Part shown: positions 18,244 through 25,265 of the stretch, piece by piece | Layout of the letters: each line of letters opens with the position of its first letter | Position numbering within the stretch: the first letter of the stretch is position 1 | Assembly: GCA_002786385.1 (NCBI GenBank) | Contig: PGCN01000003.1 | Location: 124,001-188,000, forward strand | From: Flavobacterium sp. FEMGT703F | Lineage (GTDB): Bacteria > Bacteroidota > Bacteroidia > Flavobacteriales > Flavobacteriaceae | Direction: 5' to 3' | Length of the DNA stretch: 64,000 nt | Position numbers and translations under genes: made by a program | The notes under the pieces: model-generated | What the model saw: only the letters and a program-made list of their open reading frames with translations | The model's database searches: none | What the model was told of the DNA's origin: nothing

Positions 18244-18289
18244 AAATAAAAAAGAAAACATAAAAAGAACCGGTCTATTTATGTTTTCT
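18244..18289 (-). terminator. Terminator after the ABC exporter operon
   Basis: A 12-bp perfect AT-rich stem (AGAAAACATAAA with TTTATGTTTTCT) with a 13-nt loop, followed on the minus strand by a T-rich run. It separates the ABC genes from the T9SS cargo gene. Confidence 0.7.
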
Positions 18290-18356
18290 TTAAGAATTGA
18301 TAATTTCGGCAAGACCAATCGGAGTTGGCCTAATTGTATGGTGATTGATGATTGTC

Positions 18357-19190
18357 TTATAAATCGCGTTTTTCGATGATTTTGTAAGAAGCATAAATAA
18401 AGAGCGTAGCCCAAACCAAAACAATGACTACGGAAGTATAAGGTACGTCATAATTTCTCAGGTCTTCTACTCCAAGTTGGCTTCCTATTGTTCTCACAGC
18501 ATTTAATTTGGTAAAAGGTTGCGGAACCAAACTCCACATCGACATCAACGGAAAATAATCGTATATTTTATCGATCAATGCCGGGTTTCTAAAGTTATTG
18601 TAAGCAATGGCGTAAGATATCATTTCAAACATAAACCACATGAACAAGAAGCCTAAAGCAAAAGCAGACCGTTTGATTAGTACGCCTATGAATAAGCAAA
18701 AAGAAAAGAAACCTATCAATTTGATAAAGTAAGCAAACAGATAATCCATTTTAGAGAAAATGATACTCATTTCATCATACGAAGAAAAAACCAGCCCAAG
18801 AATTAGCGAAACAATAAAGACAAACAAAGTCGATACTGCCGCAAACGCTATAATGGTGTACACCTTTGAAATGATGAATTCTTTCTTGCTCATTCCATCA
18901 ATCAAGTTTTGCTTCAAAGTACCATAACTATATTCGTTGGCCATCATCGAAACTATAATGACAGCTAAAAATATTTTCAGAAAGGCAGCAATAAACGTGT
19001 TAAAATGCCAAATGAACGGAAAATCGAAAATTCCTTGATCGGCTAATCGAATGTGAATTGGTCCTATGTCAAACTTGATGGAGGCAATAAAGGATAAAAA
19101 TGTCAATAACAGAAAATAGGTAATCGTTAAGATTCTACTAGCCCTATTTTTCCAGATTTTTTGAAGTTCTATGGATAAAAGTCTTTTCAT
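18357..19190 (-). CDS. ABC-2-type transporter permease
   Basis: Integral membrane subunit of an ABC exporter, 277 residues, with about six hydrophobic helices. The first follows the basic start LQKIWKNRASR. The segment MMANEYSYGTLKQNLIDGMSK is the typical ABC-2 cytoplasmic coupling region after the second helix. It lies 10 bp after the ATPase gene and should form the complex with it. The substrate is unknown; such pairs often export peptides, lipids or antibiotics. Confidence 0.88.
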   Translation of the reverse strand: MKRLLSIELQKIWKNRASRILTITYFLLLTFLSFIASIKFDIGPIHIRLADQGIFDFPFIWHFNTFIAAFLKIFLAVIIVSMMANEYSYGTLKQNLIDGMSKKEFIISKVYTIIAFAAVSTLFVFIVSLILGLVFSSYDEMSIIFSKMDYLFAYFIKLIGFFSFCLFIGVLIKRSAFALGFLFMWFMFEMISYAIAYNNFRNPALIDKIYDYFPLMSMWSLVPQPFTKLNAVRTIGSQLGVEDLRNYDVPYTSVVIVLVWATLFIYASYKIIEKRDL

Positions 19191-19200
19191 TACAGTAGTC

Positions 19201-20094
19201 TTATTGGGTTAGGGCTAAAAATTGCTCTTCTAAACTTAGCTTTTTCAATACCAAATGGTTTAAAATCAAGTTGTTTGCAAAGCAGTATTTGTTTAATGCC
19301 GAAGGTTCAACGTTTCTTTTAAAATAGGCGATTATTTTGCCTTCTGCTTCCGAAGCTTTATCAATATCAGGATGTTCGAGTAAGGTTTGTAAAAGTCTTT
19401 CCATATCCTCGGCTTGAAGTTCAAAATGACCTTCGTGCGCAATCATATCATCTACGGTTCCGTTATATAAAATTTCTCCGTAGCGCAAAACCAGTACGTG
19501 ACTACACACTTTTTCCACTTCGTCTAACAAATGGGATGCCAATAAAATGGTTGTGCCTTGCGAGGCGATGAGTTTAATGATGTCTCGAATTTGATGAATG
19601 CCCTGCGGATCCAAACCATTGGTAGGTTCGTCTAAGATTAGGATTTCGGGATCATTTAATAGGGCAGAGGCGATGGCTAAGCGCTGTTTCATCCCCAAAG
19701 AAAAGGTTTTGAATTTGCTGTTCTTGCGATCGCTGAGACCTACAACCTCCAATTTTTCTTCGATTTTTGAATAATTGATGCCTTTGATTTTACATACTAA
19801 CTCCAAGTTTTCTTTGGCAGTCATATACGGATAAAAGTTCGGGCGCTCAATAATAGCACCTACTTTTTTCAAGGCTTGGTGGGTTTCCAACGTTCCGTCG
19901 AACCAATGGTATTCGCCGGAGGTTTTGTTGACTACATTCAATACTATTCCTAAAGTGGTCGATTTACCACTGCCGTTTGGGCCGAGAATGCCATAAACAT
20001 TGCCTTTTTGGATGTCGAGAGAAACGTCATTTACGGCATGGATTTTACCGTAACGTTTGTGCAGGTTTTTAATGGATAAGATAGTCGATTTCAA
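19201..20094 (-). CDS. ABC transporter ATP-binding protein
   Basis: Nucleotide-binding subunit of the exporter, 297 residues. Walker A is GPNGSGKST, the signature motif is the variant FSLGMKQRL, Walker B is LILDEPTNGLDPQG and the H-loop is ASHLLDEVEKV. The C-terminal 80 residues form a divergent domain common in this drug/lantibiotic-exporter-like subgroup. It is the first gene of a two-gene operon with the permease. Confidence 0.93.
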   Translation of the reverse strand: MKSTILSIKNLHKRYGKIHAVNDVSLDIQKGNVYGILGPNGSGKSTTLGIVLNVVNKTSGEYHWFDGTLETHQALKKVGAIIERPNFYPYMTAKENLELVCKIKGINYSKIEEKLEVVGLSDRKNSKFKTFSLGMKQRLAIASALLNDPEILILDEPTNGLDPQGIHQIRDIIKLIASQGTTILLASHLLDEVEKVCSHVLVLRYGEILYNGTVDDMIAHEGHFELQAEDMERLLQTLLEHPDIDKASEAEGKIIAYFKRNVEPSALNKYCFANNLILNHLVLKKLSLEEQFLALTQ

Positions 20095-20141
20095 TGGTCA
20101 GTTTTTTGATTTAAAAGTAGGACGAATGAAATCGGATTTTG

Positions 20142-20408
20142 TTACCGCTCTTTTTTATGAAAATAAAACCGACTCAGGAATTGTTTCTTCAAATTCAGAT
20201 AAAAAAGGGTTTCATTAATTTCTTTGAGCTCTGTGGTGAGTACAATTTTATTACCGCGACTGTCATTAGTGGCTTGTGTCTTGCAAATCTTACACTCGTA
20301 CTCGCTGAAATGAAGGTTAATTTTTTTGGTTTCCACATAGCGATGTCCTAGCAGTGTACAACGGTAGTGCTTTTTCTCCAGTCCGAATGTAGTGTTGTCG
20401 GTATTCAT
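20142..20408 (-). CDS. Small Cys/His-rich protein, possibly zinc-binding
   Basis: An 88-residue protein from the start MNTDNTTFGLEKKHYRC. It has a cysteine and histidine pair in YRCTLLGHRYV and a CxxC in YECKICKT, a plausible zinc-knuckle arrangement, and a basic C-terminus. I do not recognise a named family. It is kept as a real gene because of the ordered cysteine spacing and Flavobacterium-like codon use; no function is claimed. It stands alone between the ABC ATPase gene and the POTRA protein gene. The adjacent spacer, 20409-20564, shows nothing recognisable. Confidence 0.6.
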   Translation of the reverse strand: MNTDNTTFGLEKKHYRCTLLGHRYVETKKINLHFSEYECKICKTQATNDSRGNKIVLTTELKEINETLFYLNLKKQFLSRFYFHKKER

Positions 20409-20564
20409 GGCATAAGATTTAATGTCTTGCACTTCGCTGAAAAACAGCTTGTTACATTAGGTTAAACTTATGGTTTTACCGTTTAAAAGCAAAAAATAAT
20501 CGATAAAATGCAGACTTACAGTTGCTTAAACGAGATAAAACTGACAAAAACAGATATTTTTCTT

Positions 20565-22406
20565 TTATTTGTAAGGCACAATCACCGGTTGCCCAATTTG
20601 GAAATCCGGTAAGGCTAAGTCGTTGTTTTTAAATGAATTGGTTCGGTATAAATTCTCGCCTTCAAAAGGAATAGAAGGATAGTAAGAGAAAGATATTTGA
20701 AAACTGTTGAACACCAAATAATCATTGTTAATCAATACACCTATGCTGAATTTGGAGTACAATCTGCTATCCAAAAATCGATTATTTTCATTGCCTAAAA
20801 AGGCAAATGTCATGTTGTAAAACGGACTGAAGTGAAACCCGTGCCAATTGCCCGGCGCGTAGGTTTGGGTTTGCAATGCCAGTGAAAATTTCCGAGTACC
20901 ATTGATAAGCGGATTGTTAAAACCCACTATACCATTATCGTCTGAAATGAGCAAACGGTCTTTGATAATAGGTGCTCGATGGTTACCAATTACTAATGTC
21001 GGCTTGACAAATTGACGCAGTCGCCAGTCGCCCATGTTCAGCAAATTGGTAAAGTAATTGCCTTCAATCCTGAAGGTTGTTTCTTCGGTACAGCCATTGT
21101 TGAAAAAACTGCCCCATTCGATATTGGTACTGAAATACCCAATGGAAAAATAATCGCCGTAAGCAAATCGACCGCCCAAATAGGTCCGTTGGATGTTGTT
21201 TTTTTCCTGAAAACCGCCCGTAATGGCATATACTTGTCCGTACGGAATGTCTTCAATAATCCCGAAGTTGAACAAAAACTTATCTTCAGCAAACTTTCGG
21301 GTGTTCAAACCTATCGTGGCCAAGTACAGTTTTTCGTTGGCAAAAAATTGCGTCGGATCATAAACCAGCTCAGGAGTTTGAAGGTATTTTACATTTTTAA
21401 ATCCAATGGTCGTAACCAAATTAGTTGTTCTGAAATCTTCATTTTTACCTTTGAAGATTTTAAACGAATGACCAAGCCAATATTCTTGAGTATCTAATTT
21501 GAAATTCTGCTTGTTAAAAATGCCGCTGTTGTCAGGAAGGGAATCGATAAAAAAGCGTTTTTCAAAAAATGCTCCACCGGCCAATCGGGTTAAAGGGGAA
21601 AAAAACTGACGTTCAATTCGAGCGTTTTTGGTGGTGTAATTGTTGAGTGAATTCTCATAAGTGAGCGAAGCATTGATAAACGTATTCTTGATGTTGTTGA
21701 TGGAATACTTCCCTAAATAGGCATCTCTTCCGGTATCGAAACGGCGGGTGTAATCATTTCTGAATTCGTGTCCCAATCCGAGAAAATTGCGTTCAGTGAG
21801 TTCAAAATTGCCTTGCGAACTCGACAATGTTCCGTTGGGAATTAAACTCCAAGTATCCAAAACCCGAATCGAAATATCTACTGAATCACGACTGCCGGGA
21901 ATTTCAACGGGTTTGATAATAACGCTTCGGGTGTAACGTTGTCTTCGAATCAAACGCTCCGATTCTTTGACAATCAAAGAGTCTAATGGCTCATTTTTCT
22001 TGAAAAGCAATAAGTTGTGAATGGTCCAGTTCTTCGATTTTATGTGCAAACTGTTTCCGAATTTTTCAAAGCCTTTTTCCGGCTGGTCTTTGTAATTGTC
22101 TACACTATAACCAAACGGATCAAGGGTTTCGATGTTGATGTTTCTGATGATTTTACCTTCGTTTCGGTCGAATGATTTTTTGATTAAAAAACGCCTTCTT
22201 TTAGCGCCGCTGGTTGATTTTGTTTGGCGGTTTGATTTGAATAAAAGTTTGTAGATAAAGCGGTTAAACTTACTTTTTTGAGATAGATTTTCAATTTTTT
22301 TATACACTATAGTCGAATCGTTTCCACTGTGTACGTCTTTTTTCTGAGCTGTAGCAATACAACAGCACAGTAAAAGCAAAAGGAAAAGATAGGGCTTCGA
22401 AGTCAT
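20565..22406 (-). CDS. Outer membrane protein with POTRA-like domain (Omp85-superfamily-like)
   Basis: A 613-residue protein with a signal peptide ending near IATAQKK. The basic segment SGAKRRRFLIKKSF is followed by a POTRA-like segment. This contains GKIIRNINIETLDPFGYS, then NLLLFKKNEPLDSLIVKESERLIRRQRY and SRDSVDISIRVLDTWSL, as in the last POTRA domain of BamA-type proteins. The remainder is a long beta-barrel with the segments NFLGLGHEF and FQISFSYYPSIPFEGENLY. It may act in outer membrane protein or lipid transport; the exact partner is unknown. It is a single gene. Confidence 0.75.
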   Translation of the reverse strand: MTSKPYLFLLLLLCCCIATAQKKDVHSGNDSTIVYKKIENLSQKSKFNRFIYKLLFKSNRQTKSTSGAKRRRFLIKKSFDRNEGKIIRNINIETLDPFGYSVDNYKDQPEKGFEKFGNSLHIKSKNWTIHNLLLFKKNEPLDSLIVKESERLIRRQRYTRSVIIKPVEIPGSRDSVDISIRVLDTWSLIPNGTLSSSQGNFELTERNFLGLGHEFRNDYTRRFDTGRDAYLGKYSINNIKNTFINASLTYENSLNNYTTKNARIERQFFSPLTRLAGGAFFEKRFFIDSLPDNSGIFNKQNFKLDTQEYWLGHSFKIFKGKNEDFRTTNLVTTIGFKNVKYLQTPELVYDPTQFFANEKLYLATIGLNTRKFAEDKFLFNFGIIEDIPYGQVYAITGGFQEKNNIQRTYLGGRFAYGDYFSIGYFSTNIEWGSFFNNGCTEETTFRIEGNYFTNLLNMGDWRLRQFVKPTLVIGNHRAPIIKDRLLISDDNGIVGFNNPLINGTRKFSLALQTQTYAPGNWHGFHFSPFYNMTFAFLGNENNRFLDSRLYSKFSIGVLINNDYLVFNSFQISFSYYPSIPFEGENLYRTNSFKNNDLALPDFQIGQPVIVPYK

Positions 22407-22450
22407 AGCTTATAGTAACGAAAGGGAAAGATATAAAATAAAACAGCGTT

Positions 22451-22486
22451 TAAAAAAAATCCCCAATTGTTTTAACAATTGAGGAT
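22451..22486 (-). terminator. Terminator after the nucleoid-associated protein gene
   Basis: A 13-bp stem with one mismatch (ATCCTCAATTGTT on the minus strand) and a 2-nt loop, followed by eight T. It lies 22 nt past the stop at 22508. Confidence 0.85.
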
Positions 22487-22507
22487 GTCGTTTTTTGAGT
22501 ATTCAAG

Positions 22508-23566
22508 TTAAGATTTTTGCTCTTTATTGAAATAAACCAAGTAGTAATACATTTGTTTTTCTTCGTCCCAGCCTTTTTCTACAAACTTTTCGGCACTTTC
22601 CGGATTGATAAAATCGAGTTTAATTTGAATGTTGGTATCCAAGTTAATCACGTTTTTAATCGATTTTCTAACATCGGTAACCGCGGCATTAGCGATAGGG
22701 AAATTGGTGATGTCTTCTATGCTGTATTTTTCACCTTTGTCTACTTTGTAGTTTTTGAACTCCGGAATCAAATCGGGATTGTCCAATACTTCATTCAAGA
22801 ATTTGCTTTCTTCAAACTCATCGTTCTTGGCAAAGAAATTCACAGAACGGTTCATAAACATGACTTCTTCTTTTTTGTCTTCGGCCGGAAGAACCACATC
22901 TTTGGCAAAACCTTGGCAGAATTTCAAATATTTTTTGGTGTAGAAGTTTTCGTCTTGGAAAGCATCTACCGAAAGGAAATGCTCTAACCAATAGCGCGCA
23001 TCATAACGGTTGCTGTCAACGGTCAGGATTTTATAACCTTCTTCTTTTTTGTGGTTGAAAATTAAACAACCTTTGTCCAATTTATTCAGGTTGATGCCTT
23101 GTTGCAAAATCATTTCCAAAGTGCTGCCTTTTTCTTCAAATTGCATGAAATCGGTTTTGATTTCGCTCTTGAAAACGCCAATGGCATCTACCGTATTATT
23201 GTCGATAGAAACATTGGTCAAGTACGCCACATATACTTCTCCGTTCTTAATGTGCGGATGATTGGACTGCTCAAAAAGGTGTTTGGTAATTTTTTTAGAA
23301 ACTTCGTGAGCGTCACTCGGATTCAGGAAAAGCTCCGTAGCCAAGTTAAACATGTCGTTGTATTCCAAATCAACATCATGGGCAAACTGAAAATAGTTTT
23401 CTTCCTTTTCGCGGAAAGGTTTAAAGAAATACTCTTTCAAAAGCGGCACGATTTCGTCGTTTAAACCATAAGGTTGTTCCGATAAAAAAATAGCTTCATT
23501 GCGGCTTTTGTTTCCAACTCGGTGGATGGATAACGATTCGATGTGGGCGTTGAATAGGTTGATCAT
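22508..23566 (-). CDS. Nucleoid-associated protein, NdpA/YejK-like (NA37 family)
   Basis: A 352-residue cytosolic protein whose N-terminal block resembles the NA37 family. It opens HIESLSIHRVGNKSRNE and later has ELFLNPSDAHEVSKKITKHLFEQS and VYVAYLTNVSIDN. Family members bind the nucleoid in Proteobacteria; the Bacteroidota branch is little studied. No enzymatic motif is visible. The start lies 6 nt from an octamer repeat array (23573-23624), which occupies the place where its promoter would be expected. Confidence 0.8.
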   Translation of the reverse strand: MINLFNAHIESLSIHRVGNKSRNEAIFLSEQPYGLNDEIVPLLKEYFFKPFREKEENYFQFAHDVDLEYNDMFNLATELFLNPSDAHEVSKKITKHLFEQSNHPHIKNGEVYVAYLTNVSIDNNTVDAIGVFKSEIKTDFMQFEEKGSTLEMILQQGINLNKLDKGCLIFNHKKEEGYKILTVDSNRYDARYWLEHFLSVDAFQDENFYTKKYLKFCQGFAKDVVLPAEDKKEEVMFMNRSVNFFAKNDEFEESKFLNEVLDNPDLIPEFKNYKVDKGEKYSIEDITNFPIANAAVTDVRKSIKNVINLDTNIQIKLDFINPESAEKFVEKGWDEEKQMYYYLVYFNKEQKS

Positions 23567-23572
23567 TTTGGT

Positions 23573-23624
23573 TAAGGTTCTAAGGTTCTAAGGTGCTGAG
23601 TAGCTGAGTTACTGAGTAGCTGAG
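23573..23624 (+). repeat. Octamer repeat array, arm 1 of the pair flanking the four-helix-bundle gene
   Basis: Six and a half degenerate octamers follow one another: taaggttc, taaggttc, taaggtgc, tgagtagc, tgagttac, tgagtagc, tgag. The consensus is T-R-A-G-K-N-N-C. The array ends 1 bp before the stop codon of the broken gene at 23626. Confidence 0.9.
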
Positions 23625-23625
23625 A

Positions 23626-23975
23626 TTATTTTAATCTTTTGGAAAAGGAAATAATCATGGCCTCAAGTTCTCTGGTTTCCTCATATAAATTTTTAAATTC
23701 GTTTTCGTTTTGGTAATTGATGTTTTTTGCAATCTCAATTTGAGTTTGAAATTCAAATAAAGAACCAATGACAATTTTTATGAATCTTAGGAATTTTTAT
23801 TGCTATCTCCTCCATAACCTTCAGCAATATTACTAGGTAGTGAGATAGCGCTTCTTCTGATTTGAGATGTTAGACCAAATAATTCTTCTTTTGGGAATTT
23901 TTGAGTGATTTGATAGGTATTGGTTACTAAATTCATTGCTTTTTGCCAATTTAATAAGTCTCTGATAGTTTTCAT
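23626..23975 (-). pseudogene. Frameshifted four-helix-bundle protein (23S rRNA intervening-sequence/S23 family)
   Basis: The first frame encodes MKTIRDLLNWQKAMNLV through SLPSNIAEGYGGDSNKNS and then stops. The N-terminal WQKAM and LPSNIAEGYG motifs are typical of the four-helix-bundle family. In the -1 frame the reading continues at once with FLRFIKIVIGSLFEFQTQ and ends MIISFSKRLK. The break is at an A5 run (23794-23798 on the minus strand); one extra A would give an intact 116-residue protein. Function is unknown; relatives are often encoded in intervening sequences of 23S rRNA genes. Inverted octamer arrays lie on both sides. It may be a decayed gene, a sequencing error or a slippage-expressed gene. 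Confidence 0.82.
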
Positions 23976-24011
23976 ATTTTTAAGTTTTTTATTACATAAA
24001 AATAAAAAAAA

Positions 24012-24046
24012 CTCAGCCACTTAGTAACTTAGCTACTCAGTCGCTC
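24012..24046 (-). repeat. Octamer repeat array, arm 2 (inverted relative to arm 1)
   Basis: Reads ctcagcca, cttagtaa, cttagcta, ctcagtcg, ctc. Its reverse complement is the same T-R-A-G-T-N-R-C word as at 23573-23624. The array overlaps the stop codon of the pRiA4b-like gene by one base. Confidence 0.9.
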
Positions 24047-24582
24047 TAATTCCAATTCTCCTCAAATCCGTAATCTTCAAAGCTGTCGTCTCCGCCAAAC
24101 ATGTCTAAATCATCATCGTCTAAATCGTCTTCAAATTCGGAGTAGAAATCTTCGTTTTCGGCTTCAAATTCTTTTTCCGGAGCGGTATTGGGTAATTCTC
24201 CGTGAGAGAACAACAAAGCCGGATAGGTTTCGCCGCTTTCCGGTTCTTCGATGGCGGCTAATTCGACTAAGAAAGTCCACATGTTGATAAAATCGTACAC
24301 ATAAATAATCTTAGTTTGGTCGGCGCTCAAAAGTTGGTTTAACGGATAATCGCTCATGATTTTCATTTCACCCGGAACATCGCCCGAATCAAACATTGGA
24401 ATTTCTTCTTCTTGATTCCATTGGTCGTCACAAGTGTAAAAAGACGCTACTTCCATGCCGTCGAAACCAAAGGCATTTACAATGGCGTTGTGCAAATCCT
24501 CTAAAGTGTCGTCTTCCTGTATGGCAATGTCTCTGAAAACATCCTCTTCGGCATCGAGTATGGCTCTGAATTTATAAATCAT
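24046..24582 (-). CDS. Plasmid pRiA4b ORF-3 family protein
   Basis: A 178-residue cytosolic protein. The fold region has the family pattern: MIYKFRAILDAEEDVFRDIAI at the start, then LEDLHNAIVNAFGFDGMEVASFY and KIIYVYDFINMWTFLVEL. The last 45 residues are almost entirely acidic (many D and E). Members are small proteins of unknown function, sometimes passengers of insertion elements; here no transposase is near. A TACCTTTG -7 box lies 22 nt upstream. The gene end abuts an octamer array. Confidence 0.8.
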   Translation of the reverse strand: MIYKFRAILDAEEDVFRDIAIQEDDTLEDLHNAIVNAFGFDGMEVASFYTCDDQWNQEEEIPMFDSGDVPGEMKIMSDYPLNQLLSADQTKIIYVYDFINMWTFLVELAAIEEPESGETYPALLFSHGELPNTAPEKEFEAENEDFYSEFEDDLDDDDLDMFGGDDSFEDYGFEENWN

Positions 24583-24604
24583 AATCGTAATTTTTATAAG
24601 CGCA

Positions 24605-24612
24605 CAAAGGTA
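24605..24612 (-). promoter_or_regulatory. -7 box of the pRiA4b-like gene
   Basis: TACCTTTG on the minus strand, an exact consensus match, 22 nt before the start codon. No -33 TTG is seen at the right distance. Confidence 0.4.
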
Positions 24613-24670
24613 AATTTAATTTGCAATATTTGTCTTGGAGAAAGCGAATTGTTGAAAACTATTTGCCCAC

Positions 24671-24696
24671 AAAAAAACCGGTACAATGACCGGTTT
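24671..24696 (-). terminator. Terminator after the small exported protein gene
   Basis: An 8-bp stem AAACCGGT/ACCGGTTT with a 6-nt loop, followed on the minus strand by a T run. It begins about 5 nt past the stop at 24702. Confidence 0.82.
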
Positions 24697-24701
24697 TGTG
24701 T

Positions 24702-25097
24702 TTATTTTTTCTCTTCTTTACAGAGACCGACGATTTTGTGGAAAGAATCGTGTAAGGCTGCCAGCGCTTTTTTGATTTCCTCATCGCTGTATTTTCTTTG
24801 CACCATATCGTTGACTTTTTTGGTTTCTTTTTTCAGAATCACCAAAGATTCTATCAACTTCGGACTGCGGAATTCTTCCGGCATGTTTTCAACCGAAAGG
24901 GCTTCGGCTTTTTCTACTAAGAGTTCCGAATGGGATTTGATTGGATCTAAATTTCCTTCTTCAGAGGCATGAAATGTTTTTGAAATAACTTCGTGATACG
25001 CTCTGATTTCAGGCCAACGCTCGGTTACCGTTTGTGCCGAGACTGAATTCAAGGCAAAGAATGCTGCAAAAGCAAACAGGGATTTGATAATTTTCAT
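24702..25097 (-). CDS. Small exported helical protein of unknown function
   Basis: A 131-residue protein with a signal peptide ending near SVSAQT. The remaining 110 residues are charged and look all-helical, with one histidine in the N-terminal part (IRAYHEVISKTFHASEEGN) and a second near the C-terminus (ALHDSFHKIVGLCK). No named family is recognised. It is divergent from the TonB-dependent receptor, and the LytTR-like operator at 25175-25218 lies 78 bp upstream of its start, so it could share that control. Confidence 0.7.
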   Translation of the reverse strand: MKIIKSLFAFAAFFALNSVSAQTVTERWPEIRAYHEVISKTFHASEEGNLDPIKSHSELLVEKAEALSVENMPEEFRSPKLIESLVILKKETKKVNDMVQRKYSDEEIKKALAALHDSFHKIVGLCKEEKK

Positions 25098-25174
25098 AGT
25101 TTAGTGGTTTTGGTACTGCAATTGTACTGAATTTTCTCGTGATATTTTGTTAAAGCTACTTTTTTTTGAACTTT

Positions 25175-25246
25175 AACAATTCATCCTTGAAAAATTACAA
25201 TTCGGTTAATTTAAATTGGGCAGCGTTGGAATTTATTAGAAGTTTG
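25175..25246 (+). promoter_or_regulatory. Predicted LytTR-type operator and promoter of the TonB-dependent receptor
   Basis: Direct repeats AACAATTCAT and TACAATTCGG have their CAATTC cores at 25177 and 25198, exactly 21 bp (two helical turns) apart. TTG lies at 25216-25218 and a -7-like GAAGTTTG at 25239-25246. The 44-bp block 25175-25218 matches 27513-27556 at 34 of 44 positions, and the -7 octamer begins 43 bp after the start of the second repeat in both. Confidence 0.6.
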
Positions 25247-25265
25247 TTGCATCAAAACATGAACA

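Noticed and set aside
21012-21497. 161-codon open frame on the plus strand inside the POTRA-type protein gene
   Set aside because: It lies entirely opposite a well-supported gene and has no recognisable features.
23626-23975. Diversity-generating retroelement accessory (Avd) gene
   Set aside because: Avd belongs to a related four-helix-bundle fold, but no reverse transcriptase or variable/template repeat pair is in the window.
23573-24046. CRISPR array
   Set aside because: The octamer units are only 8 bp, contiguous and inverted around a gene; there are no spacers, no 25-40 bp repeats and no cas genes.
24046-24582. Insertion sequence suggested by the pRiA4b ORF-3-like protein
   Set aside because: No transposase and no terminal inverted repeats belonging to an IS are seen; only the octamer array is nearby.
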